In this document: positions 1-7,995 of the stretch, piece after piece | Position numbering within the stretch: position 1 is the first letter of the stretch | Layout: each line of letters opens with the position of its first letter | NCBI GenBank assembly: GCA_041396585.1 | Contig: JAWKYG010000018.1 | Span: 90,100 to 154,099, forward strand | From: JAUIAI01 sp041396585 | GTDB taxonomy: Bacteria > Pseudomonadota > Gammaproteobacteria > Burkholderiales > Burkholderiaceae_E | Reading direction: 5' to 3' | Length of the DNA: 64,000 bases | Translations under genes and position numbers: made by a program | Notes under the pieces: model-generated | The model's input: only the letters and a program-made list of their open reading frames with translations | What the model was told of the DNA's origin: nothing | The model's database searches: none

Positions 1-108
1 CAAGGATTCACGCACCAGCGGTTGTTGGTCAACGATCAGAAAGCTGCCGCCAGCCTGATGGGCAACGGTCATCTCGGGAATTTTGGGCATCACGTGCAGG
101 CCATGCAT
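1..108 (-). CDS. Response regulator, N-terminal fragment (probably LuxR/NarL type)
   Basis: Only the first 36 codons lie in the window; the gene continues beyond position 1. A GGAGA ribosome-binding site at 116-120 sits seven bases before an ATG at 106-108. After about 22 residues the translation reaches SFLIVDQQPLVRESL, which matches the first beta strand and acidic pocket of a receiver domain (usual form ILIVDDHPLVREGL). The second acidic residue of the pocket is replaced by Gln here (DQ instead of DD/DE). The phosphorylated Asp and any DNA-binding domain are outside the window, so the output domain is a guess. It is divergent from the malonyl-CoA decarboxylase gene. Confidence 0.6.
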   Translation of the reverse strand, partial: MHGLHVMPKIPEMTVAHQAGGSFLIVDQQPLVRESL

Positions 109-681
109 GCTGGTATCTCCATGGGTTTGGCGTTTGTGCTCCAGCATCGGTCGTCGTTGTCGTTGTATTCACGATAGGTGGATACCCGCATCCTCGACAA
201 GGCCTTCCCATGGCCGATTGCCGCCGTTATATCGAGAATCGGTGAAAACCGAGACTCTCGATATATGCAGCGGGGGTTTGCGGCTGCTTGCCTGACTGAA
301 ATCGGGGAAGTCGATCGTTAATCGCATGGGCGGGCCGATCGCGCAGGCGCAGGGCCGCCGGCCTCGGTGTGACAGGCTTTGGGCACATACGGCGTCAGCA
401 TGGCCGACGTCAATGGCTGATGCGCGGCCCCGGTTCACTGCCCGGACGCTCACGATGCCGGTTGGCAACGATGCTTACAATCAGCCACGAAAGCAACCCG
501 GTCGCGCCGCCCGTCGGGCCGTTGCCGATGGTCATCCATCGCCACATGGCTGTCATCGCGGGACCATCGATGCTACCCGGGGGGCTTGCCATCGCATGTC
601 GCATGGTGGTGAGCATTGCCCAGTCATTGATCCTGGCGGGCGAGGTCGATAACCGCCCGATCCGAGCACGGAACCAGCCAA
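109..681. other. Long intergenic region between divergent genes
   Basis: No convincing gene is found in these 573 bases. Short open frames on both strands show no recognisable domain and lack ribosome-binding sites. The only structure seen is the inverted repeat at 228-265. The region must hold the promoters of both flanking genes, but no clear -35/-10 pair could be picked out. Confidence 0.5.
228..265. repeat. Inverted repeat, 10-bp perfect arms
   Basis: TATATCGAGA at 228-237 is perfectly repeated in inverted form as TCTCGATATA at 256-265, with a shorter CGG/CCG pair inside the 18-base spacer. The arms are AT-rich compared with their surroundings. There is no T-run after it, so it is not an obvious terminator. 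It could be an operator pair or an mRNA hairpin in the leader of the malonyl-CoA decarboxylase gene. Confidence 0.6.
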
Positions 682-2052
682 ATGAGCCGTTCGAGTTATT
701 TTCAAGAGTTGTTGACCTCTGTTTTCGAACGCGGCATCGCCGTGGTGCGCTCCGACCGGGATGGTCGGTCACTGGCCGAGCTGTGCGAGGCGCTGATGGC
801 CGTGCGCGGTGAAGTGTCGAGCCAGCAACTGGCTGCGGCCGTGCTCGATCGCTTCGATGCCGCCGACGCCAGCGAGCGTCTGACGTTTTTCACGATGCTC
901 GCCGAAGAGTTCGATGTCGATCCGCATGCCATCGCGCGGGCGGCCGGCGCCTATGCCGAGCACAACGACGAGCGCCACTATGCAAGCCTGCTGGATGCGG
1001 CCGAACCCAAGCGGCTGGCCTTGCTGCGGCGTTTGAACAGTGTCCCCGGTGCCACGGTCCGGCTGGTGCGCATGCGTGCGGAACTGTTGCCTCTGCTGCG
1101 TCAGTATCCGTCGTTCAAGCGTCTGGATCATGATTTCGAGCACTTGTTCAGCTCATGGTTCAACCGCGGATTCCTGGTCTTGCGACACATCGACTGGCGA
1201 TCCCCCGCAAACCTGCTCGAGAAGATCATCGCCTATGAGGCGGTGCATGCGATCAACGACTGGAATGATCTGCGCCGGCGCATCGAGCCCGTGGATCGCC
1301 GCTGCTTCGCGTTCTTTCACCCGGCCATGCCCGACGAGCCGCTGATCTTCGTCGAGGTGGCGCTCACGGATGGCATGGCCGACTCGATTCAGGCGGTGCT
1401 GGCCGAGGATCGCCAGCCGATCGCGCCCGAGCGCGCCAGTACCGCGGTCTTTTATTCGATCTCCAACTGCCAGGAAGGGCTGCGCGGGGTGTCGTTTGGC
1501 AATTTCCTGATCAAACAGGTCGCGCGCGACCTGGCCGAGGAACTGCCGCAACTCAAGCAGTTCGTGACCTTGTCGCCGTTGCCGGGGCTGATCGACTGGG
1601 CCCGCTCGGCGGTCAACGAGCCGGCCAGCGATAGCGAACGCGCGGCCTTGCTGCGGCTCAACGAGATCGCCCGTTCCGGCGAGGCTGCGCCCAAGCGCCT
1701 GGCCGAGATGGCACTCGAGAATTCCGAACGCACCGCGCTGCTCGGTCAGGTGGCGCGCTATCTCTGCGACGAGAAGCGCGCCAACGGCCTGCCGTTAGAC
1801 CCGGTCGCCCGCTTCCATCTGGGCAATGGCGCGATGCTGGCGCGCATCAACTGGCAGGGCGACGCCAGCGCCAAGGGCTATGCGCAATCCGCCGGAGTCA
1901 TGGTCAACTACCTGTACGAGCTGGACAAGGTGGCAAGCCGCCACGAGAGCTACCAGGCGACGATGGAGGTGGCTGCGAGCCGCGAGGTGCGCAACCTTGC
2001 CGAAGCGGCACGAAAGCTACGGCGCGCGCGCGAGGCGAGGGCGGAAGGCTGA
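682..2052 (+). CDS. Malonyl-CoA decarboxylase
   Basis: Converts malonyl-CoA to acetyl-CoA and CO2 in the cytoplasm (EC 4.1.1.9), used for malonate catabolism or to lower the malonyl-CoA pool. The 456-residue protein has the usual length and organisation of bacterial MCD: an all-helical N-terminal region (about 1-180) followed by a GNAT-like catalytic domain. The catalytic Ser is expected in FVTLSPLPG (Ser298) and the catalytic His in RFHLGNGAML (His379). The ATG at 682 fits the start of homologues, though its ribosome-binding site is weak. The decayed CoA-transferase downstream suggests the locus once coupled CoA transfer to malonate with decarboxylation. Family assignment is secure; the physiological role is inferred. 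Confidence 0.92.
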   Translation: MSRSSYFQELLTSVFERGIAVVRSDRDGRSLAELCEALMAVRGEVSSQQLAAAVLDRFDAADASERLTFFTMLAEEFDVDPHAIARAAGAYAEHNDERHYASLLDAAEPKRLALLRRLNSVPGATVRLVRMRAELLPLLRQYPSFKRLDHDFEHLFSSWFNRGFLVLRHIDWRSPANLLEKIIAYEAVHAINDWNDLRRRIEPVDRRCFAFFHPAMPDEPLIFVEVALTDGMADSIQAVLAEDRQPIAPERASTAVFYSISNCQEGLRGVSFGNFLIKQVARDLAEELPQLKQFVTLSPLPGLIDWARSAVNEPASDSERAALLRLNEIARSGEAAPKRLAEMALENSERTALLGQVARYLCDEKRANGLPLDPVARFHLGNGAMLARINWQGDASAKGYAQSAGVMVNYLYELDKVASRHESYQATMEVAASREVRNLAEAARKLRRAREARAEG

Positions 2053-2072
2053 TGCCGGCGGCCGCGGCGGGA

Positions 2073-2144
2073 GCTGCGGAGTCTGCGGAGTCTGCGATGT
2101 CTGCGATGTCTGCGATGTCTGCGATGTCTGCGATGTCTGCGATA
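2073..2144. repeat. 9-bp tandem repeat, 8 units
   Basis: Eight head-to-tail 9-bp units fill exactly 72 bases just after the MCD stop codon: GCTGCGGAG, TCTGCGGAG, five identical TCTGCGATG and a final TCTGCGATA. The identical units suggest recent slippage. No gene is evident across it, so it is likely a non-coding microsatellite-like tract. Confidence 0.9.
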
Positions 2145-2213
2145 TTATGCTGATTCGCGGTGACCTGGAGATTACGCCTGATGCTCACCGGAACATCGAC
2201 AAAAATGGAAGCG

Positions 2214-2225
2214 CGATATATATCG
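2214..2225. repeat. AT-rich 12-bp perfect palindrome
   Basis: CGATATATATCG at 2214-2225 is a perfect palindrome about 45 bases before the first recognisable codons of the decayed CaiB-like gene. It is AT-rich in a GC-rich setting and could be a relic operator of that gene. It shares only the short TATATCG string with the inverted repeat at 228-265. Confidence 0.4.
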
Positions 2226-2259
2226 ACGCTGACCAAAACAGGGCTATGCGGGCGACCTC

Positions 2260-3444
2260 TCGGCTACACCACTGGACGGCATTCGCGTCGTCGACTGACC
2301 GGATCCTGGCCGGCCCACCTACGCAGATGCTCGGCGACCTGGGGGCCGTGTGATCAAGATCAGATGCCCGATGGTGGCGACGGCGCTGCGCTGGGCACCG
2401 CCGTTCTGGCGACGATCAGGGCCAGCCGAACCGGGAGAGCGCGTATTTCAATGCGCCAATCGCAATGGTCACCGTGAATATCGGCAGTGCCGAGGCCGAA
2501 CCTGATCCGCTCCTTGCTGTAGGCGGATGAAAAACGGTGGAAAACTTCAGAAGTTCGGCGGCCTTGCCAAGTACGGGCTGGACTACGCCTCACTGAAGAG
2601 AGCGTTTCCGCGCCGGTCTGTTGCTGGATCAACGACTCGTATACCGGCTAATGCGAAACGCCCCGAGCTATGACGTGTTGGTTAAGAGGTATGGGTGGCC
2701 TGATGTCGGTCTGTGGTGCACGCGATGGTGAACCGCAGAAGTGTGGTGTCCCGGTATCAGACCGATGTAGAGCATGTACGCAGCGGTGTCGATCTGTGCA
2801 GCGTTGCGCCACCGGGAGATTTCGGGGCAGGGCCAGGCGATCGATATCGGCATGCTCGACACGACGGTGGCGATGATGACCGTTCAGGGTCTGAACTACC
2901 TGTCCACGGGCAGGTTCCGGCCCAGCGGCAATGGCATCCGAACGCTCGCGCCCTATCAGGTGTTTCCGACCGGTGACGGCAATATCGTGACCTGCGACGG
3001 CGACATAATACCAGCGCTTCTGTCTGATCGGATCAGGCTGGACCTGCTCGAGGATCCGCGCTACGCAACAAACGGCGCGCAGCGCCGCGAACGTCGGCAG
3101 GAGCTGGTTGACGAGCTCAATCCGGTGCTACGATGAGCAAGCGCCTTCGGCGCATTGGCTGGCCGAGCTGGAGAAACCAGTCGATCTCATGCGGGCCGAT
3201 CAGCAATCTGAAACAGGTGTTCGACGACCAGCAGGTACAGGCGCGCGGGATAAGCGTCTGGAAATGCCTATCCATCGTTGGGTGACAAACCGGTATCCTG
3301 ATCGCCAGCCCGATGCGCTTCTCCGGCACACCGGTGTCTATCGCCATGCGCCGCCCGCTCGGGCAACACACCGACGAGGTGCTGAACAGGTCCTCCGGGC
3401 TGGATGCCGAGGCGATTGCAGCGATGCGCAGGCCGGACGTCTGA
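2260..3444 (+). pseudogene. CaiB/BaiF family CoA-transferase (class III), decayed
   Basis: Pieces of a full-length (about 400 codon) family III CoA-transferase can be followed in order through changing frames: PLDGIRVVD at about 2269, RILAGPPTQMLGDLGA and VIKI at 2300-2365, CANRNGH at about 2450, GLAKYGLDYASLK at about 2560, GLMSVCGARDGEPQKCGVPVS at 2697-2760, then GQGQAIDIGMLDTTVAMM and APYQVFPTGDGNIV at 2826-2990, DPRYATNGAQRRERRQELV at 3055-3110, and a C-terminal LDAEAIAAM before a TGA at 3442-3444. Around ten frame changes are needed, an in-frame TGA follows VVD, and the segment before DPRYAT is altered and shortened, so this is real decay rather than one or two reading errors. It lies directly behind malonyl-CoA decarboxylase, a pairing that would fit activation of malonate or a similar diacid. 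Confidence 0.85.
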
Positions 3445-3471
3445 TCCGGGCCCCGGCTGCGGAGGTGGCCT

Positions 3472-4170
3472 TCAGCCGCGTCGGCGCTCGACGCGGCTGG
3501 AAGTGGCCAGGGTCAACATGGCCAGCCTGGGCCATGCCGGTGGCGAGCGGCCCAGTGCCAGCCGGGCCAGCAACAGCCCGACCAGCAGCCCGGGCAGCAA
3601 CGACAGCCCGCGGGTCAGGCCCGCGATGTCCGAGCGTGCCTGAGCCAAGTGCGGCAGCGAGAGCACCGCACCGAGCACAAATGACCAGGCGATCGTGGCA
3701 CGGGCCCGCCCGGAGGGGGATCCGGCGAACAGGATCGCCAGCGGTGGGCCGTGAATGCCGGCGATCGTGCCCATCGCCCCGGTCACCATGCCGCCGACGA
3801 GCAGATTGGGGCGGTTCAGGGCCACCTGCCGGCCACTGAGAATCGCTGCCACTCCGATCAGGATGATTGCGCCCAGCGCCGGAGCGAGCAGTGTCCTGGG
3901 CAGCAGCGCGAGCAGCCAGGCGCCAAGGGCGCTACCGGCCAGCAGGCCGGGCAACAGCCCCAGCAGATCGGGCCGGCTGACCTCCTGACGGCCTTGGATG
4001 GCCATGATCACGGCCACGCTCAGCAAGGCGATCATCGCCGGACCGGGCACCAGACTGAGATCGATCAGGGCCAGCAGCGGCACCACGATCATGGCAAAGC
4101 CCAGGCCTGCCGCCCCCTGCACGAAGGCGCCGACGATCACCACGAGGTTCGCCAGCAGGGTGGCGCTCAT
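3472..4170 (-). CDS. TSUP family membrane permease (TauE/SafE-like)
   Basis: A 232-residue, very hydrophobic protein with about seven to eight membrane segments. It starts with the family hallmark FVQGAAGLGFAMIVVPLLAL and repeats a related motif in the second half (GTIAGIHGPPLAILFAG), as in TauE/SafE permeases that export sulfite, sulfoacetate or other small organic anions across the inner membrane. Its ATG overlaps the rarD stop codon by four bases (ATGA), so it is translated behind rarD. It ends 27 bases from the end of the decayed CoA-transferase on the other strand. The substrate cannot be read from the sequence. Confidence 0.8.
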   Translation of the reverse strand: MSATLLANLVVIVGAFVQGAAGLGFAMIVVPLLALIDLSLVPGPAMIALLSVAVIMAIQGRQEVSRPDLLGLLPGLLAGSALGAWLLALLPRTLLAPALGAIILIGVAAILSGRQVALNRPNLLVGGMVTGAMGTIAGIHGPPLAILFAGSPSGRARATIAWSFVLGAVLSLPHLAQARSDIAGLTRGLSLLPGLLVGLLLARLALGRSPPAWPRLAMLTLATSSRVERRRG

Positions 4171-5057
4171 GCGCCGGCCGAGGCCAGGTTTACGCTGCGC
4201 CAGCCCCGCAGTGCGCCGGCCGAGAACAAGGCCACCGCCAGCAGCGTGCTCGAAAAGGCGATCGCGCGCGCCAGATCAACCGGCTCGTCGTAGACGAACA
4301 CCGCGATCAGCAGATGGCCCGAAGGGGCCAGGTACTGCATGAAACCGAGTGTCCCGAGCTCGATGCGCTTGGCGGCATAGACAACGGCCAGCAGCGGCAC
4401 GATGGTGAGTGCGCCGGCCGAGATCAACCACGCCCAATCGGCGCTAGAGAGCTGCGCGGGCGCCGTGCCGTTCTCGCTCAGCCAGGCCAGGGCGAATGGG
4501 GCGATCAACGCGGTCTCGAAAAACAGCCCGCCACCCGAATCCAGCTTCGAGCGCTTGCGGATCAGGCTGTAAAAGCCGAAGCTGCCGGCCAGGGTCAGTG
4601 ACAGCACGGGCACCATGCCGGCAACCACGAACGTGGTCAGCATGCCCGTTGTCGCGACCACGATCGCGGCGCCGCGCCAGAAATCGGGCCGCTCGCGCAG
4701 GAAGATCACGCCCAGCATCGCGGTCACGACCGGGTTCAGGAAATAACCCAGGCTGGCCTCGAGAATGCGGTTGGACGATACCGCGTAGATGAAGATGAAC
4801 CAGTTCGTCGAGATGAACAGGGTGGCCAGTGCCACCTGGGCCAGCACCTTGAGGTCTGCGAAGTCCCAGGCGGCCTGGCGCAGGCGGCGCGTCCAGAGCA
4901 TGCCGATCAGCAGCAGCACGCAGGACCAGACCACCCGATGCGCCATGACCTCGGCGGCCGGCAGATGCGCCAGCTGCTTGTAAAACAATGGATAGACGGC
5001 CCAGGTGCCAAATGCCAGCATAGACGCTGCCAGGCCCTGGCGCGATTCCGGATGCAT
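4167..5057 (-). CDS. rarD: EamA-family transporter RarD
   Basis: An inner-membrane protein of about 296 residues from the chosen ATG, the usual RarD length, with around ten membrane segments arranged as two EamA halves. Typical stretches are FGTWAVYPLFYKQLAHLPA near the start, SSNRILEASLGYFLNPV in the middle and MQYLAPSGHLLIAVF near the end. The frame is open 23 codons further upstream (to 5126), but ATG 5057 (MHPESRQG) matches homologue starts. RarD homologues are annotated as chloramphenicol-sensitive drug/metabolite transporters with unknown natural substrate. First gene of a two-gene leftward unit with the TSUP permease, divergent from livK. Confidence 0.85.
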   Translation of the reverse strand: MHPESRQGLAASMLAFGTWAVYPLFYKQLAHLPAAEVMAHRVVWSCVLLLIGMLWTRRLRQAAWDFADLKVLAQVALATLFISTNWFIFIYAVSSNRILEASLGYFLNPVVTAMLGVIFLRERPDFWRGAAIVVATTGMLTTFVVAGMVPVLSLTLAGSFGFYSLIRKRSKLDSGGGLFFETALIAPFALAWLSENGTAPAQLSSADWAWLISAGALTIVPLLAVVYAAKRIELGTLGFMQYLAPSGHLLIAVFVYDEPVDLARAIAFSSTLLAVALFSAGALRGWRSVNLASAGA

Positions 5058-5226
5058 GAAAGGTCCGTGAGGGAGCCGGGCGTGGCCGGCCGGACGCAGG
5101 GGCCATGTACCGACCCCAGGTGGCATAATTGTCGCATGGTCCGTTCCGGTACCGTTGCGGCTGCCCTCGGGGCGAAGCGCGGCCGGGCCGGCATCAAAAG
5201 TCTACCTATCAGGTGAGGAGCAACAG

Positions 5227-6405
5227 ATGAAGAAACTCGCATTGGCCGCCGCGCTCGCAATGGTTGCGGGCGCCGCTGGCGCGCAGGTCAAGGTCGGCGT
5301 GATCCTCGGGTTCACCGGCCCGCTGGAATCGATCACCCCGGGAATGGCCGCTTCGGCCGAGCTGGCCTTTAAGGAAGCGTCGGATTCCGGCGCCTTGCTC
5401 GGCGGCCAGAAAGTGGTGCCGGTACGTGCCGATTCCACCTGCATCGATGCAGCCGCGGCTACCGCCGCCGCCGAGCGTCTGATCACCTCGGACAAGGTCG
5501 CCGCGATCATGGGCGCAGACTGCTCCGGCGTGACCACCGCGATCGCCAACAATGTCGCGGTGCCCAATGGTGTCACCATGGTTTCGCCGTCGGCCACCTC
5601 GCCGGCCCTGACCACAATCGACGACAAGGGTTTCTTCTTCCGTACCGCGCCGTCTGACGCCCGCCAGGGCGAGGTGCTGGCCAATATCGTGAAGGGCCGC
5701 GGCATCAGCAATGTCGCAGTCACTTACACGAACAATGACTACGGCAAGGGCTTGTCCGAGTCGTTCAAGTCGGCCTTCGAGAAGATCGGCGGCAAGATCG
5801 CGATGACGGCAGCGCATGAAGACGGCAAGGCCGACTACTCGGCCGAGGTCGGCGCGTTGGCCGCCTCCGGCGCCAAGGCGCTGGCCGTGTTCGGCTATAT
5901 CGACCAGGGTGGCAAGGGCGTGATCCAGGGATCGCTCGACGCCGGCGCTTTCGACAAGTTCATCGTCGCCGACGGCATGGTCGGGCAATCGATCGTCGAT
6001 GCGATCGGCAAGGACCTCAACGGCACCTTCGGCACGCTGCCGGGCAGCGATTCGGACGGCGCCAAGAAGTTCACCGAGATGGCCAAGGCGGCCGGCATCG
6101 ATCCGAGCGGCCCGTATCGTGGCGAGTCCTATGATGCCGCCGCCTTGATCGTGTTGGCGATGCAGGCGGCCGGCTCGGCCGATCGTGCGGCCATTCAAAG
6201 CAAGATCATGAGCGTGGCCAATGCCCCGGGCGTGAAGATCCTGCCGGGCGAACTCGCCAAGGGCCTGAAGATCCTGGCCGAAGGCGGTGAGATCAATTAC
6301 GAAGGCGCCACGGCGGTCGAACTGACCGCGGTTGGCGAGGCCGCCGGTTCCTACAAAGAACTCGAAGTCAAGGACGGCGGCTTCAAGACGATCAAGATTC
6401 ACTGA
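5227..6405 (+). CDS. livK: Branched-chain amino acid ABC transporter, periplasmic binding protein
   Basis: Type I periplasmic binding protein (Peripla_BP_6) that delivers the ligand to the LivHM permease. An AGGTGAGGAG ribosome-binding site precedes ATG 5227. Residues 1-19 form a Sec signal peptide cut after AGA, and the mature part begins with KVGVILGFTGPLESITPG. Two Cys (STCIDAAA and GADCSGVT) are close enough to form the disulfide common in this family. The frame is intact over 392 residues, unlike livG and livM behind it. The gene is followed by a strong stem-loop at 6413-6444 before livG. The ligand is unknown; the downstream aminotransferase and D-aminoacylase hint at amino acids or their N-acyl forms. 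Confidence 0.9.
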   Translation: MKKLALAAALAMVAGAAGAQVKVGVILGFTGPLESITPGMAASAELAFKEASDSGALLGGQKVVPVRADSTCIDAAAATAAAERLITSDKVAAIMGADCSGVTTAIANNVAVPNGVTMVSPSATSPALTTIDDKGFFFRTAPSDARQGEVLANIVKGRGISNVAVTYTNNDYGKGLSESFKSAFEKIGGKIAMTAAHEDGKADYSAEVGALAASGAKALAVFGYIDQGGKGVIQGSLDAGAFDKFIVADGMVGQSIVDAIGKDLNGTFGTLPGSDSDGAKKFTEMAKAAGIDPSGPYRGESYDAAALIVLAMQAAGSADRAAIQSKIMSVANAPGVKILPGELAKGLKILAEGGEINYEGATAVELTAVGEAAGSYKELEVKDGGFKTIKIH

Positions 6406-6412
6406 TCGTTCG

Positions 6413-6444
6413 CGGCGATTCGCGCCGTTGGGCGCGGATCGCCG
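6413..6444 (+). terminator. Strong stem-loop between livK and livG
   Basis: The 14-base arm at 6413-6426 pairs with 6431-6444 with a single G-T wobble and a GTTG loop. There is no T-run behind it, so it is more likely a processing or stabilising hairpin, or a partial terminator, than a full stop. Such structures after the binding-protein gene usually raise its share of the mRNA relative to the permease genes. Confidence 0.7.
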
Positions 6445-6516
6445 ATCCCAGACGGGCAACGTCGCCGGCAGCATCCGGCGGGGCTGCTCTCGTGACCTGC
6501 ACAGGGGGCCGAGCGC

Positions 6517-7281
6517 GTGATCCGCGTCGAAAACCTGGTCAAGCGATTCGGTGGCGTGGCGGCCGTCGATGATGCGACCCTCGAGATCGAGACCGGTTCC
6601 ATCACGGGTCTGATCGGTCCCAATGGTGCCGGCAAGACCACCTTGTTCAATGTGATTGCCGGGGCCTTCCCGCCAACCTCGGGGCGCGTGTTGCTCGGTG
6701 GCACCGACATCACGGGGCTGGCGCCGCACGAGCTCTTCCATCGCGGGTTGTTGCGTACCTTCCAGATTGCCCACGAGTTCGGCACGCTCACCGTGCGCGA
6801 CAACCTGATGGTGGTGGGTGCCCAGCAGGCGGGCGAACGGCTGGTCAAGGCCTGGTTCAAGCCCGGGCTGGTGCGCCAGCAGGAGCGCGAACTGCGCCGC
6901 AAGGCCGATGAGATCATCGAGTTCCTGAACCTTGGCCATGTCGCGGGCGAACTGGCCGGCAATTTGTCGGGCGGCCAGAAGAAGCTGCTCGAGCTCGGCC
7001 GCACGATGATGGTCGATGCCAAGATCGTGTTCCTCGATGAAGTGGGGGCGGGAGTCAACCGCACCTTGCTCAACACCATCGGAGATGCGATCGTGCGTCT
7101 GAACCGTGAGCGGGGTTACCTTCTGCATGATCGAGCACGACATGGATTTCATTTCCCGGCTCTGCAATCCGGTCATCGTGATGGCCGAGGGCAAGGTCTG
7201 ACACAGGGCACGGCGGCCGAGGTGAAGGCTGATGAACGCGTGATCGAGGCCTATCTGGGCACCGGTCTGAAAAACAAATGA
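6517..7281 (+). CDS. livG: Branched-chain amino acid ABC transporter ATPase LivG (two compensating indels)
   Basis: Cytoplasmic ATPase of the Liv importer. Starts at a GTG (6517) behind AGGGGG. Walker A is GLIGPNGAGKTT, the signature is LSGGQKK and Walker B is KIVFLDEVGAGV. From about 7115 to 7200 the continuous frame reads an unrelated sequence, while the neighbouring frame gives TFCMIEHDMDFISRLCNPVIVMAEGKV, the expected H-loop region; afterwards the first frame resumes with TQGTAAEVKADERVIEAYLG. Thus two opposite indels about 85 bases apart scramble 28 residues including the catalytic H-loop His without closing the frame. If real, the ATPase would be dead; sequencing error is more likely. 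Its stop overlaps the livF start. Confidence 0.88.
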   Translation: MIRVENLVKRFGGVAAVDDATLEIETGSITGLIGPNGAGKTTLFNVIAGAFPPTSGRVLLGGTDITGLAPHELFHRGLLRTFQIAHEFGTLTVRDNLMVVGAQQAGERLVKAWFKPGLVRQQERELRRKADEIIEFLNLGHVAGELAGNLSGGQKKLLELGRTMMVDAKIVFLDEVGAGVNRTLLNTIGDAIVRLNRERGYLLHDRARHGFHFPALQSGHRDGRGQGLTQGTAAEVKADERVIEAYLGTGLKNK

Positions 7282-7982
7282 GTTACCTCTCGGGCCAGGA
7301 CATGACCGGTGGCTACGGTGCCACCGATATCCTGCATGGCTGCACGATCGCGGTGGACCGCGGCGAGATCGCGGTCATCGTCGGCCCCAACGGGGCGGGC
7401 AAGTCCACGGCGATGAAGGCGGTGTTCGGTATGCTGCCCTTGCGCGGCGGTTCGGTCACGCTCGATGGCCGCGACATCACCGGGCTGTCGCCCCAGCAGC
7501 GGGTTCAGGCGGGCATGGCCTTCGTGCCGCAAACCCACAATGTGTTCGCCACGATGACCGTCGAGGAGAACCTCGAGATGGGCGCCTTTCTGCGCCGCGA
7601 TGACATCTCCGAGACGATGGAGCAGGTCTACGGCCTGTTTCCGGTGCTGCGCGAGAAGCGGCGCCAGGCGGCCGGTGAGCTCTCCGGGGGCCAGCGTCAG
7701 CAGGTGGCGGTCGGTCGCGCCCTGATGACCAAACCCACGGTGCTGATGCTCGACGAGCCCACCGCCGGCGTCTCGCCGATCGTCATGGATGAGCTGTTCG
7801 ATCGCATCCTGGAAGTGGCCCGTACCGGGATCGCCATCCTGATGGTCGAGCAAAATGCGCGTCAGGCGCTGAACATCGCGGACAGAGGCTATGTGCTCGT
7901 GATGGGCGAAAACCGGTATACGGACACCGGAGCGGCCCTGCTGGCCAATCCCGAGGTCCGCCGTTCATTCCTGGGAGGTTAG
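7278..7982 (+). CDS. livF: Branched-chain amino acid ABC transporter ATPase LivF
   Basis: Second cytoplasmic ATPase of the importer, 234 residues, the usual LivF length. Intact motifs: Walker A IVGPNGAGKST, Q-loop VPQTHNVFATMT, signature ELSGGQRQQVAVGRALM, Walker B VLMLDEPTAGVSP and H-loop-position Gln in MVEQNARQAL, the form normal for LivF. Its ATG overlaps the livG stop (ATGA), implying coupled translation. It pairs with LivG beneath LivH and LivM. Confidence 0.93.
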   Translation: MSYLSGQDMTGGYGATDILHGCTIAVDRGEIAVIVGPNGAGKSTAMKAVFGMLPLRGGSVTLDGRDITGLSPQQRVQAGMAFVPQTHNVFATMTVEENLEMGAFLRRDDISETMEQVYGLFPVLREKRRQAAGELSGGQRQQVAVGRALMTKPTVLMLDEPTAGVSPIVMDELFDRILEVARTGIAILMVEQNARQALNIADRGYVLVMGENRYTDTGAALLANPEVRRSFLGG

Positions 7983-7995
7983 TTGCTATGACGGA

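Noticed and set aside
2073..2144. Possible CRISPR array
   Set aside because: The repeats are contiguous 9-mers without spacers and there are no cas genes.
5209..7194. Minus-strand open frame of 661 codons opposite livK and livG
   Set aside because: It is the codon shadow of two well-supported genes in GC-rich DNA, with no recognisable domain.
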